From NCBI GenBank assembly GCA_035995165.1, contig DASYKU010000044.1, positions 1 through 64,000 of the forward strand: a stretch of 64,000 nucleotides of DNA, given 5' to 3'. Source of the stretch: Mycobacteriales bacterium. Lineage in GTDB: Bacteria; Actinomycetota; Actinomycetes; Mycobacteriales; CADCTP01. Position numbers and translations under genes: made by a program. Shown here in pieces: positions 8,646 to 17,001 of this stretch (position 1 is its first letter; each line of letters begins with the position of its first letter). Under the pieces are notes generated by a model that did no database searches, was not told the origin of the DNA, and saw only the letters and a list, made by a program, of their open reading frames with translations.

Positions 8646-11600
8646 ATGCTGAGGTTGCTCGTACGCCGGGCGGCGGCGCAGTGGCCGATGCTGGCGGCGG
8701 TCCTGGCCGTGGTGACGATCGGGGCGACGGTCCTCGGCGTGTGCGCGCTGCTGCTGACAACGGCGCAGGAAACGGCTCTGCGGCAGGGGATCTCACGCTC
8801 GCCGGCGTCCACTGTGGACGTCACGGCGTTCGTCGGCGGGGTGCCCGGGAGAGCCGGCGAGGCGGTCGCCGCCGACGCGGGCACGGTGGTCGCCGGGGCG
8901 CTGACGCCGCTGGCCGCGACGACCGCCACCCGGGCCTCGTCCGCGGTGCGGTTGCTCAGCGCCGAGCCCCGCCGGGTCGGCTATCTGTCCGGTGTGGACG
9001 GTCTGCCGCAGCGGGCGGTGCTGACGGCCGGCCGCTGGCCGCGGGCCGGGTCCGATCCGACCGAGGCGGTGGTGCTGGAGCCGACCGCTCGGCAGCTCCG
9101 GATCGAGCTGGGCAGCCGGGTCCGGCTCGGTGCCGAGGTCGGGTCGGGCAGCGCCCCGGACGTCACCGTCGTGGTCGTCGGCGTCTTCCGGCCGCGGCCC
9201 GACGCCGGCTGGGACCGGGACCCCCTCGGGGCGGCCGGCTACGACCCGGACCACCGCGATCCCCGCCCGGCCAGCGCGTACGGGCCGTTCGTGGTCGACC
9301 TCGCCGACCTCTACCGAAGCGGCTCGACGGTCGACCGGCTGCAGGTGACCGCCCATCCCGACCTGTCGGCGGTGTCGGGTCCGTCGCTGCGGGCGGCGCA
9401 GGCCTCGCTCGCCGGCGCGGACGGCCGGCTGACCGCGGCGATCGGGGACCGCGTCCGGATCGAGCGCGTCGCCTCCGAGCTGCCCGGCACGCTGGCCCGG
9501 GCGCACGCCCAGCAGGACGCGACCCGCTCGACCGTGCTCGTCGTCGTGGTGCTCGGGGCGGCGCTGGCCGCGGTCGCGCTCGGCCTGGCCGGGCGGCTGG
9601 TGACCACGCTGCGGGCGGAGGAGACCGCGCTGCTCGGGACGCTCGGCGCGAGCCGGCGACAGCTGGCCGGGATCGCATCGCTGGAGGCGGTCGCCCTCGC
9701 GGTCGCCGGGGCGCTGCTCGCGGTCCCGCTGTCCGGGCTCGCGTACGCCGTCCTCACCCGCCACTCGGGCCTCGTCGATGCGGGCCTGACCGTCACGGGC
9801 ATCCAGGTTCTCGGAGTGGCGATCGGTGCGCTGCTGCTGGCCGCGGTGCTGGTCCGGCCGGGCCGGGCCACCGGAGTGCTGGTCCGCTCGGGGGCCGACG
9901 TCCTGCTGGTCGTGCTCGCCGTCGGTGGCTGGTGGCAGCTGCGGGACCAGCCCGACACCTCGACGGGTGTGGACGCGGTGCGCATCGCCGCTCCGGTCCT
10001 TGTCCTGATCGCAGGCGCCGCGTTGGCATTGCGGTTGGTGGCGGTGCCGCTGTGGCTGGCCGAGCGGGTCGCGCGCCGGTCCCGCGGGCTCGTCCTCCCG
10101 CTCGGCGCGGTCGAGGCCGCGCGCCGGCCCCGGGCGGTCGCGGCCGCCGTACTGCTCGGGCTCGCCGCGGCGACGGGCACCTTCGGGTTGGCGTTCGGCG
10201 CGACCTGGGAGAGTTCCCAACAGGACCAGGCCGACGTCCAGGTCGGTACGGACCTTGCGCTCACGCTGGCCGCCCCGCCCGTGGCCGGTGAGGGCGCCAC
10301 CGTGCGGGCCGCGACCGGCGGCACGGTCTCGCCGGTGACGAACCGCGCCGTCGTCGTCGGGCAGGCGATCGGCGGCGATGCGCCCCGGCTCGTCGCCGTC
10401 GACACCCGGCACTCGGCGGAGATCCTGCGCGGCCGGGTGGACGGGGGCTGGGCCGCGGTCGGGGCGCGCCTCACGCCCGCCGCGGTCACCGGGTTGCCGG
10501 CCGGGGATGCCACCATCACGGGGACCGCGACCGGCGGGACCGGGCTGCGGCTGACGCCGCGGCTGGTGCTCCAGGACGGCACCGGCCTCCGTACGCCCTG
10601 CGACTCGGCGGCGGTTCCCCTGGACGGGCGGCCGCACCGGCTCACCTCCTGCGGACCGGCGTCCCGGATCGTCGCGCTCGACCTGCGGATCGATCTCGAA
10701 CCCGGCGCGCCCGGCGGCGACGGCACCAGCCGGGTGACGGTCGACCTCGCCGGGCCCGGATCGGCGGCCGGCGCGTGGAGCGCGACGGCGGCCACGCCGG
10801 ACTGGGTCACGAGCGCGGGCGCCGAGGTCCGGGCGGCCGGCGGCAGGACGGTCGTGCGGACCACGGCCACGGTCGACCTGACCGCGCTCGGGTTCGTGCC
10901 GGCCGAGGTCGTGGCGACGGCGTTCCCGCGGACGGCGGCGGTGCCGGTCGCGGTGTCGAGCCGGTTCGCGGACGCGCTCGGGGCCGGGCCCGGCGACCGG
11001 CTGGCGGTCACGGTCGGGACCACACCGGTTCCGGTCGTCGTGGCGACGGTCGTGCCGGCCGTGCCGTCGGCGCCGGGGCAGGTCGCGATGCTGGCCGACG
11101 TGGACGCGCTGTCCCGGGCGCTGATCGGCGCGGGTGAGCTCGCGCCCGCGGTCGACGCCTGGTGGGTGGGCGGGCCGGCGCGGTCCGACGGGATCCCCGG
11201 CCTGGGCACCGTGCTGACCCGGGCCGGCGTGGCCGACGATCTCGCGCACGGGCCGCTGCGGGCCGGGCTCCCGGCCGCGCTCGTCGTCCTCGTCCCGGCG
11301 GCGGTGGTGCTCGCCCTGGCCGGCACGGTGCTGCACGTCAGCTCCGACCTCGAGTCCCGGGCGCTGGAGGTGGCCCGGTTGCGGGCGCTCGGCGTACGGC
11401 GGCGCGGCGTGGTCGGCGGGCTGCTGGCCCAGCACGGCGGGGTGCTGGTCCTCCTGCTCGGGGCCGGTGCGGTCGTCGGTGCGCTGGCCGCGCGCGTGGT
11501 CGGGCCGTTGCTGATCCGGTCCGACGTCGGGGCGGCGCCGGTGCCGGCGGCCCGGACGCGCTGGCCCTGGCCGGCCGAGGGCGTGCTCCTTCTCGTACTT

Positions 11601-11687
11601 CTCGCCGGCTGCACGCTGGCGGTCGCGCTCGTCGTCCTCGTCCAGGTCCGCCGCGCCAACGCGAGCCACCTCCGGGTCGGCCCATGA
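8646..11687 (+). CDS. FtsX/MacB-type ABC permease, large (1013 aa)
   Basis: Inner-membrane subunit of a mechanotransmission-type ABC system. An N-terminal membrane segment (residues about 15-40) is followed by a long extracytoplasmic region, a first helix group near residues 290-480 (helices in VLVVVVLGAALAAVALGLAG and nearby), a second extracytoplasmic region and a C-terminal helix group near 880-1000. This is the duplicated layout of large FtsX-like proteins. ATG at 8646 is used, without a clear ribosome binding site. The stop overlaps a short bridging ORF (ATGA at 11684-11687). The substrate is unknown; the NRPS product is one possibility. Confidence 0.85.
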   Translation: MLRLLVRRAAAQWPMLAAVLAVVTIGATVLGVCALLLTTAQETALRQGISRSPASTVDVTAFVGGVPGRAGEAVAADAGTVVAGALTPLAATTATRASSAVRLLSAEPRRVGYLSGVDGLPQRAVLTAGRWPRAGSDPTEAVVLEPTARQLRIELGSRVRLGAEVGSGSAPDVTVVVVGVFRPRPDAGWDRDPLGAAGYDPDHRDPRPASAYGPFVVDLADLYRSGSTVDRLQVTAHPDLSAVSGPSLRAAQASLAGADGRLTAAIGDRVRIERVASELPGTLARAHAQQDATRSTVLVVVVLGAALAAVALGLAGRLVTTLRAEETALLGTLGASRRQLAGIASLEAVALAVAGALLAVPLSGLAYAVLTRHSGLVDAGLTVTGIQVLGVAIGALLLAAVLVRPGRATGVLVRSGADVLLVVLAVGGWWQLRDQPDTSTGVDAVRIAAPVLVLIAGAALALRLVAVPLWLAERVARRSRGLVLPLGAVEAARRPRAVAAAVLLGLAAATGTFGLAFGATWESSQQDQADVQVGTDLALTLAAPPVAGEGATVRAATGGTVSPVTNRAVVVGQAIGGDAPRLVAVDTRHSAEILRGRVDGGWAAVGARLTPAAVTGLPAGDATITGTATGGTGLRLTPRLVLQDGTGLRTPCDSAAVPLDGRPHRLTSCGPASRIVALDLRIDLEPGAPGGDGTSRVTVDLAGPGSAAGAWSATAATPDWVTSAGAEVRAAGGRTVVRTTATVDLTALGFVPAEVVATAFPRTAAVPVAVSSRFADALGAGPGDRLAVTVGTTPVPVVVATVVPAVPSAPGQVAMLADVDALSRALIGAGELAPAVDAWWVGGPARSDGIPGLGTVLTRAGVADDLAHGPLRAGLPAALVVLVPAAVVLALAGTVLHVSSDLESRALEVARLRALGVRRRGVVGGLLAQHGGVLVLLLGAGAVVGALAARVVGPLLIRSDVGAAPVPAARTRWPWPAEGVLLLVLLAGCTLAVALVVLVQVRRANASHLRVGP

Positions 11688-11791
11688 CCACCCGTCCGTC
11701 CGGGGTCGCGCCGTCCGGGGTCGCACCGTCCGGGGTCGCACCGTGCGGGGTCGCACCGTGCGGGGTCGTGGCGCACTGGGTCCCGGGGTGA
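11684..11791 (+). CDS. Bridging ORF of 35 codons made of 15-bp tandem repeats
   Basis: The ATG overlaps the stop of the upstream permease (ATGA) and the TGA overlaps the GTG start of the downstream permease (GTGA). The coding DNA is mostly a 15-bp tandem repeat (about five units between 11697 and 11769), giving pentapeptides GVAPS and GVAPC. A functional peptide is doubtful. The arrangement would let ribosomes pass from one permease cistron to the next. The alternative is an untranslated spacer whose overlaps are accidental. Confidence 0.45.
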   Translation: MTTRPSGVAPSGVAPSGVAPCGVAPCGVVAHWVPG

Positions 11792-13767
11792 GGGCGCTCG
11801 TGCGGGGGGCGTGGGCGGAGCGGTGGTCGCTGCTGCTGGCCGCGGTCGTGGTCGGCGTCGCGACGCTGCTCGCGTCCGCCGTACCGGTCGCGATCGGGAG
11901 GACCGCCGACGACGCCGTCCGGGACGCCGTCACCCGGGCCGGGACCGACGCGACCGTCGTGGTGAACGCGCCGTTCGAAGAGGAGGACCCGTCCCAGCGG
12001 CTGCGGGTCTCGCGCACGGCCGCGATCCTCGACCAGGACGCGAGCCTGGCCCGGTTCCAGCTCGGGCCCGCGCTGGCGGCGGCGTTCCGGCCGCCGGTGC
12101 CGGCGCTGCGCAGCACGCTGCTGCAGGTCACCGGCGGCGGCCCCGGCCGCACGTTCCGGCTCGCGTACGTCGGCGGCGCCCGGGTCGCCTGGGTCGCCGG
12201 CGGCCCGCCCGCGGCGGCGGTCCCGGCCGCGGCCGCCGGCGACGTCGTCCCGCCGGACTCCGGTCCGTGGCCGGTGCAGGTCGCCCTGTCCCAGCCGGTC
12301 GCGGCCGCGCTCGGGGTCGGCCCGGGCGACCGCGTCCCCGTCCGGGACCCGCGGGGTCAGGCGCTCGACGTCCGGGTCAGCGGCGTCTTCCGCCCGCTCG
12401 ACGCGGCCGACCCGGGCTGGGGGACCGCGCCGCTGCTCGCCGGCGGCGCCACGACGGCCGGGCTGCTGAGTGCCGACTCGGTGCCCGACGCGCGGCTCGC
12501 ACTCAACCCGGACGAGGTGACGCCGACGGTCACGTTCACGCCGGAGCCGAGCCGACTGCGCTCCCGGGACGCGGAGCCGTTCGCCGCCGCGATCGTCGCC
12601 CTCAAGGCCTCCTCCGGCACGGAGGAGGCCTCGTTCTTCCGGTGGCAGAGCGGGCTCGACGGCGTGCTGCGGGACGCGCAGGCCCGGATCGTGGCCGCGA
12701 CCGCCCAGGCCGACGTGCTCCTCGTCGGCCTCGTGGTGAGCGCGGCGCTGATGCTGCTGCTCGCGGCCGACCTGCTCGTCCGGCGGCGTACGCCGGTGCT
12801 CGCCACCCTGCGCGAGCGCGGCGCGTCCCTGCCTCAGCTTGGCGCCGGGCTCGTCGGGGAGTCGGCCGTGGTCGCACTGGTGGGGGCGGCGGCCGGACGG
12901 GCGGCCGGCCTCTGGACCGTGCCGGTCCTGGTGGTCGCCGTGCTCGCCACTCCCGGGTTCGGCCTCTGGGCGGCGGCCCGGGCGACCCCGGCCCGGCGGG
13001 TCCCGGCGAACCGTACGGCCCGGCGGTCGGCCGCCCGGACGAGGCAGCTGCGCCGGGCGGCCGGCGAGCTCGCGGTCGTCCTGCTCGCGGTCGGGGCGTT
13101 CGCCGCGCTGGTCCAGCGGGGCGCGCAGGGCGTCCTGCCGGCGGCGGCGCCGACACTCGGGGCCGTGGTCGGCGCGCTCGTGGTGCTGCGGCTGCTCCCG
13201 GCCGGCGTCGCGTTCGGGCTGGCGCGCGCCCTGCGTTCGCCCCGCAGCCTTCCCGTGCTCGGTGCTGCCAGAGCCGCGGCGACGTCCACACGGGCGCTGC
13301 CGCTGCTCGTCCTGGTCGTGCCGACCGCGCTGCTCGCGGTCGCCCTCGCGGTCCGCGGCACCGAGGGCGACCGTCCGCTGGAGGAGGGGCTCCGCCGCCT
13401 GGCGTCCGTCTCGGCCGTCGTGCTGCTCGTCCTGGCGGCGCTCGGCGTCGTGCTGGCCGCCGCGACGACCGCCCCCGCCCGCGCCGTCACGCTGGCCCGG
13501 TTGCGCACCCTCGGCCTGCGACCCCGCGACGCCCGCCTGGTCGCGGCCGGCGAGCTCCTCCCGCCGGTCCTCGCCGGCGCGATCGCCGGCACCGCCCTCG
13601 GCGTGCTCCTGGCCCACCTCGCCGTCGCCCGCGTCGTCGGCCACGCCGTCACCGTCCCCTGGACGGCCGCCCTCCCGATCCCCCTGCTCGCCCTCACCGC
13701 CACCCTCGTCGTCGCCACCGAGTCCCGGGGCCGCCTCGCCCAGACGCTCCGCGCCGGCACCGCGTGA
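11788..13767 (+). CDS. FtsX/MacB-type ABC permease (659 aa)
   Basis: Second permease of the export system. It starts with VRALVRGAWAERW followed by a membrane segment (about residues 10-30), then an extracytoplasmic domain to about residue 300, a helix near 305-330 (VLLVGLVVSAALMLLLAADLL), further helices near 370-480, and a C-terminal group. GTG at 11788 is chosen because it overlaps the stop of the bridging ORF and directly precedes the conserved N terminus; an in-frame GTG at 11743 would add residues encoded by the tandem repeat. It ends 4 nt before the convergent DUF5655 gene. Confidence 0.85.
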   Translation: MRALVRGAWAERWSLLLAAVVVGVATLLASAVPVAIGRTADDAVRDAVTRAGTDATVVVNAPFEEEDPSQRLRVSRTAAILDQDASLARFQLGPALAAAFRPPVPALRSTLLQVTGGGPGRTFRLAYVGGARVAWVAGGPPAAAVPAAAAGDVVPPDSGPWPVQVALSQPVAAALGVGPGDRVPVRDPRGQALDVRVSGVFRPLDAADPGWGTAPLLAGGATTAGLLSADSVPDARLALNPDEVTPTVTFTPEPSRLRSRDAEPFAAAIVALKASSGTEEASFFRWQSGLDGVLRDAQARIVAATAQADVLLVGLVVSAALMLLLAADLLVRRRTPVLATLRERGASLPQLGAGLVGESAVVALVGAAAGRAAGLWTVPVLVVAVLATPGFGLWAAARATPARRVPANRTARRSAARTRQLRRAAGELAVVLLAVGAFAALVQRGAQGVLPAAAPTLGAVVGALVVLRLLPAGVAFGLARALRSPRSLPVLGAARAAATSTRALPLLVLVVPTALLAVALAVRGTEGDRPLEEGLRRLASVSAVVLLVLAALGVVLAAATTAPARAVTLARLRTLGLRPRDARLVAAGELLPPVLAGAIAGTALGVLLAHLAVARVVGHAVTVPWTAALPIPLLALTATLVVATESRGRLAQTLRAGTA

Positions 13768-13770
13768 GGC

Positions 13771-14136
13771 TCAGGAGCTGAGGTGGGCGCCGGCGCCGAC
13801 GGCGTAGGCCTCGTGGACCCAGCCGGCGAACTCACTGTCCATTTCGGACGGTGCGGTGAGGCGGAAGTGGTGGACGTACAGGCGTTTCGTGTACGGGACC
13901 GCGCTGGTGAAGCGCGGGTCCTCGACCGCGCGCTGCAGGTCGAGGTACCCGGTGAGGCCGGTCGGGGTCGGGCGGGCGCCGGCGAAACCGCGGCGGACGC
14001 CCTTGAAGGTGATCGTCGTCTTGGCCACCGCGTACGTGAACGGGCCGCAGACCTCGACCAGGCGGACGAAGTCGTGGAACAACGACACCGACGACTCCGG
14101 CTTGTCCCGCAGATGATCCTCGACCGTCCACTCCAT
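13771..14136 (-). CDS. DUF5655 domain protein
   Basis: A 121-residue soluble protein starting MEWTVEDHLRDKPES and ending with a YVHHFRL...EFAGWVHEAY region, matching the DUF5655 pattern as I remember it. The function of this family is not known to me. ATG at 14136 is preferred over a longer reading with a low-quality Arg-rich extension. It converges on the permease gene with a 3-nt gap and is divergent from the aldehyde dehydrogenase. Confidence 0.75.
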   Translation of the reverse strand: MEWTVEDHLRDKPESSVSLFHDFVRLVEVCGPFTYAVAKTTITFKGVRRGFAGARPTPTGLTGYLDLQRAVEDPRFTSAVPYTKRLYVHHFRLTAPSEMDSEFAGWVHEAYAVGAGAHLSS

Positions 14137-14381
14137 GAGCGGCGACGCTAGCCCGACGCCCGACGCCCGGCGGACGGTGACGACGGTGCCCGCCGCAGCC
14201 CGTCCGGGACGAAGTGCCCGAGCAACCAGCCCCGGTACGCGTTCCCGTCGCTCGCCGCGTTCCCCCGCTCCCCGAGTCCGGAAGCATGCCACGGGCGGGT
14301 CTGGACGGGTGATCCGTGGGACTGTTGACTGGCGAACCATTGGCGGCGCCGGTGCTGCCGAGGTGACTGCGGAGGTCGAGC

Positions 14382-15842
14382 GTGCCCCTTCTCGATGGCG
14401 ACGGCTGGCAGGGCAAGATCTACTCGGGCGGGTGGATCGACGGCTCCGGGGCCGCGTACGACGTGGTCTCGCCGTCGACCGGCGAGACCCTGGGCCGGTC
14501 CGGGCGCGCGACTCCGGACGACGTGCACAAGGCGGCGGCCCGGGCCGCCGACGCGCAACGCGCGTGGGCCGCGCTGCCGTACGTGGAGCGGGCCGCGGTG
14601 CTGCGCCGCGCCGGCGACCTCTGGAACTCCAGCGCCGAGGAGATCGGCGGCTGGCTGATGCGGGAGACGGGCGCGATCGGCCCGTTCGGCGGCTTCCAGG
14701 TCATGACGAGCGCCGAGGAGTGCTACGAGGCGGCCGCGCTGGCCTCCGCTCCCTACGGCGAGTTGTTGCGATCCGCGCTGCCGCGCCTGTCGATGGCGCG
14801 CCGGATCCCGGTCGGCGTGGTCGGGGTGATCGCGCCGTTCAACGTGCCCACGATCCTGTCGATCCGCGCGGTCGCGCCGGCCCTGGCGCTGGGCAACGCG
14901 GTGCTGCTCAAGCCGGACCCGCGCACGGCGGTCAGCGGCGGCGCCGTGCTGGCCGCGATCTTCGAGCAGGCCGGCCTGCCCGAGGGGCTGCTGCATGTGC
15001 TGCCCGGTGGCGCCGACGTGGGCGAGGCGCTGGTCACCGAGCCGGCCGTGCGGGTGGTCTCGTTCACCGGCTCGACCAAGGCCGGCCGGGCCGTCGCGAC
15101 GCTGGCCGCGCAGCACCTCAAGCGGGTGCACCTGGAGCTCGGCGGCAACTCGGCGCTGCTCGTGCTCGACGACGTCGATCCGGACGCGGCGTCCTCGGTC
15201 GGTGCGTGGGGTTCGTTCGCGCACCAGGGGCAGGTCTGCATGACCGCCGGCCGGCACCTGGTCCAGTCCGGCATCGCCGACGCGTACGTGTCGGCCCTCG
15301 TGGCCCGGGCGGATCGGCTCCCGGTCGGCGACCCGGCGTCCGGGCAGGTCGCACTCGGGCCGATCATCGACGCCGGGCAGCGGGACAAGATCCACTCGCT
15401 GGTGACCCGGTCGGTGGACGCGGGTGCGCGGCTGGCCAGCGGCGGGACGTACGAGGGGCTGTTCTACCGGCCGACCGTGCTGGCGGACGTGCCGGTGACG
15501 GCGCCGGCGTACTCCGAGGAGGTCTTCGGCCCGGTCGCCCCGGTGGTCCGCTTCGACACCGTCGACGACGTGGTCAAGCTGGCCGCCGACACCGCGTACG
15601 GGCTGTCGCTGGGGATCCTGACCAACGACGTCATGCGCGGGCTGGAGATCGCCGAGCGGATCCCGACCGGGTTGGTGCACATCAACGACCAGACCGTGAA
15701 CGACGAGGCGACGATCCCGTTCGGCGGGGTGAAGGACTCCGGGACCGGCGCCCGGCACGGCGGCGCCCAGGCCAACCTCGATGCCTTCACCGACACCCAG
15801 TGGGTCACCATCCGGGGCACCCTCCCGCAGTACCCGATGTAG
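14382..15842 (+). CDS. Aldehyde dehydrogenase, benzaldehyde-dehydrogenase-like
   Basis: NAD(P)-dependent oxidation of an aldehyde to the acid; 486 residues, normal ALDH length. The general base is Glu252 in LELGGNS, the nucleophile is Cys286 in GQVCMTAGRH, and the FTGST cofactor motif is present. The N terminus (GWQGKIYSGGW) and the GQVCM segment resemble bacterial benzaldehyde dehydrogenases of the XylC type, so an aromatic aldehyde is the best guess. GTG at 14382 follows a GGAGG at 14371-14375. The gene is not in an operon: it converges on the following gene with 1 nt between. Confidence 0.9.
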   Translation: MPLLDGDGWQGKIYSGGWIDGSGAAYDVVSPSTGETLGRSGRATPDDVHKAAARAADAQRAWAALPYVERAAVLRRAGDLWNSSAEEIGGWLMRETGAIGPFGGFQVMTSAEECYEAAALASAPYGELLRSALPRLSMARRIPVGVVGVIAPFNVPTILSIRAVAPALALGNAVLLKPDPRTAVSGGAVLAAIFEQAGLPEGLLHVLPGGADVGEALVTEPAVRVVSFTGSTKAGRAVATLAAQHLKRVHLELGGNSALLVLDDVDPDAASSVGAWGSFAHQGQVCMTAGRHLVQSGIADAYVSALVARADRLPVGDPASGQVALGPIIDAGQRDKIHSLVTRSVDAGARLASGGTYEGLFYRPTVLADVPVTAPAYSEEVFGPVAPVVRFDTVDDVVKLAADTAYGLSLGILTNDVMRGLEIAERIPTGLVHINDQTVNDEATIPFGGVKDSGTGARHGGAQANLDAFTDTQWVTIRGTLPQYPM

Positions 15843-15843
15843 A

Positions 15844-16308
15844 TCAGGGGCGGAGCGCGCGGACGAAGGCCTCGGCTTCGGGCGCGCTCATCCCGGTCTC
15901 GTCGGCGACCAGCCGGACGGCGTCGGCCTCGCGGCCGGCGCCGGCCAGCGACCGCGCCCGGTACGCCAGGTCGCCGCGCGGGTCCCCGGACGCGGACCCG
16001 GCGGACGCGGACCCGGCGGACGCGGACCCGGCCGGGGGAGCGACCGGCAGCGACGCCCCGGCCGCGATCGCGTCGACCGCGTTCTTGGCGTCGAGCAGGC
16101 TCAGCCCGGTCGCCTCCCGCAACTCCTTCACGGCCTGGATCCGCTGGCCCGCCCCGGTCAGCTCCCGCACCCGGGCCTGCAGCTGCGCGCTGACCGGCGT
16201 CGTCACCGGCCGCGGCGGGCTGTCCCGCCCCGGCCGCCGCGCCACCCGCACGACGACGAGCAGCACGAGCACCACCAGCACCAACACCACGATCTCCCCG
16301 ACCCCCAC
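15844..16308 (-). CDS. Membrane-anchored protein with ribosomal bL12 C-terminal-like domain
   Basis: 154 residues. An N-terminal helix (VLVLVVLVLLVVV) is followed by a basic stop-transfer, a region with IQAVKELREATGLSLLDAKN that matches the C-terminal domain of ribosomal protein L7/L12, a Ser/Ala/Gly linker encoded by three 15-bp DNA repeats near 15988-16032, and a second helical repeat with the same alternation of GMSAPEAEAFV type. It is not a ribosomal stalk protein because it has a membrane anchor and lacks the N-terminal dimerisation domain. GTG at 16308 is the only useful start. An operator-like dyad pair lies 66-101 bp upstream. Confidence 0.7.
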   Translation of the reverse strand: MGVGEIVVLVLVVLVLLVVVRVARRPGRDSPPRPVTTPVSAQLQARVRELTGAGQRIQAVKELREATGLSLLDAKNAVDAIAAGASLPVAPPAGSASAGSASAGSASGDPRGDLAYRARSLAGAGREADAVRLVADETGMSAPEAEAFVRALRP

Positions 16309-16373
16309 CCTCGGACCCTAGCGGCCCGACTTTCTCCGAGCGGGCGGCCCGAGCGACATGCCTGCCGGCGCCT

Positions 16374-16409
16374 TACTACTCACGGCGGTAATTACCACTC
16401 TCAGTAGTA
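16374..16409. promoter_or_regulatory. Paired 17-bp dyads (candidate operator), copy 1
   Basis: TACTACTCACGGCGGTA (16374-16390) and TACCACTCTCAGTAGTA (16393-16409) are separated by 2 bp. The same architecture with closely related half-sites occurs at 25822-25857. It sits upstream of the bL12-like gene and beside a gene remnant. The binding protein is unknown; a TetR-like repressor binding two dimers is plausible. Confidence 0.5.
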
Positions 16410-16440
16410 CGGCTCCTGCCCGTGCTGCCCCGGTCGCCGG

Positions 16441-16755
16441 TCCGCGAGGGACTGTGGATCTAGCGGTGTCTCTGGCCTGACGCGCCGGTCCTGGTGGCCG
16501 GCGGGGAAGATCGAGGCCCGGTTCGGGGGTGGGACAAGGCGGGATGCGACCAACAGCCGGGAGGCCGTCCGCACCGCTCTCGGCCAGTTGCTGGACTATC
16601 GCGAGTGGATCGAGTCGCCGGTCCGAAGCATGGTGGTGATCTCGGGGCAACCGCCGGTCGGCATGGTCGATGTACTCAACCGCGTCGGAGTCGGGCTGAT
16701 CTACGAAGACCCAGACACCGGCGCCTTCGTACGCCGTGATCCGCCGAGGTACTAG
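16441..16755 (+). pseudogene. C-terminal remnant of a restriction-endonuclease-like protein
   Basis: The frame is open from 16408 to the TAG at 16753-16755 but has no start before an internal ATG at 16630. It reads GKIEARFGGG, then TNSREAVRTALGQLLDYREW, then PVRSMVVISGQPP, then GVGLIYEDPDTGAFV and a stop. The REAVRTALGQLLDYR pattern followed by a hydrophobic strand resembles the end of uncharacterised PD-(D/E)XK-type nuclease-fold proteins, where IEAR would be a decayed IE(V/A)K catalytic strand. The N-terminal part is absent. The rest of 16309-17001 holds the dyad pair, the sedolisin promoter region and nothing else I can recognise. Confidence 0.4.
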
Positions 16756-17001
16756 GCCGGTCGAGGGGTGGTGGACGCAGGCTGAACTGCGGTGGGCTCG
16801 GGGCCGTGGTAGTTCGGCCGTACACGGTTCCTGTGCGCGGTGCTGGGCATTCGACCAAAGCTTTGCCTTTCCCTGGGAATTTCTGGGCTCTGCCGGACCT
16901 CCGTGTCTGGATACGGTCCGGTCGCTTCCGTCGCGCATCCGATCGCGGCGACCGTCCTGGGGGGCGTCGGACGACCCCGCTGCCCTCCGAAGGGGGAACG
17001 C

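Noticed and set aside
8793-13644. Long antisense frames opposite the ABC permeases
   Set aside because: Composition is biased, with no recognisable motif, and the frames mirror the codon pattern of real plus-strand genes.
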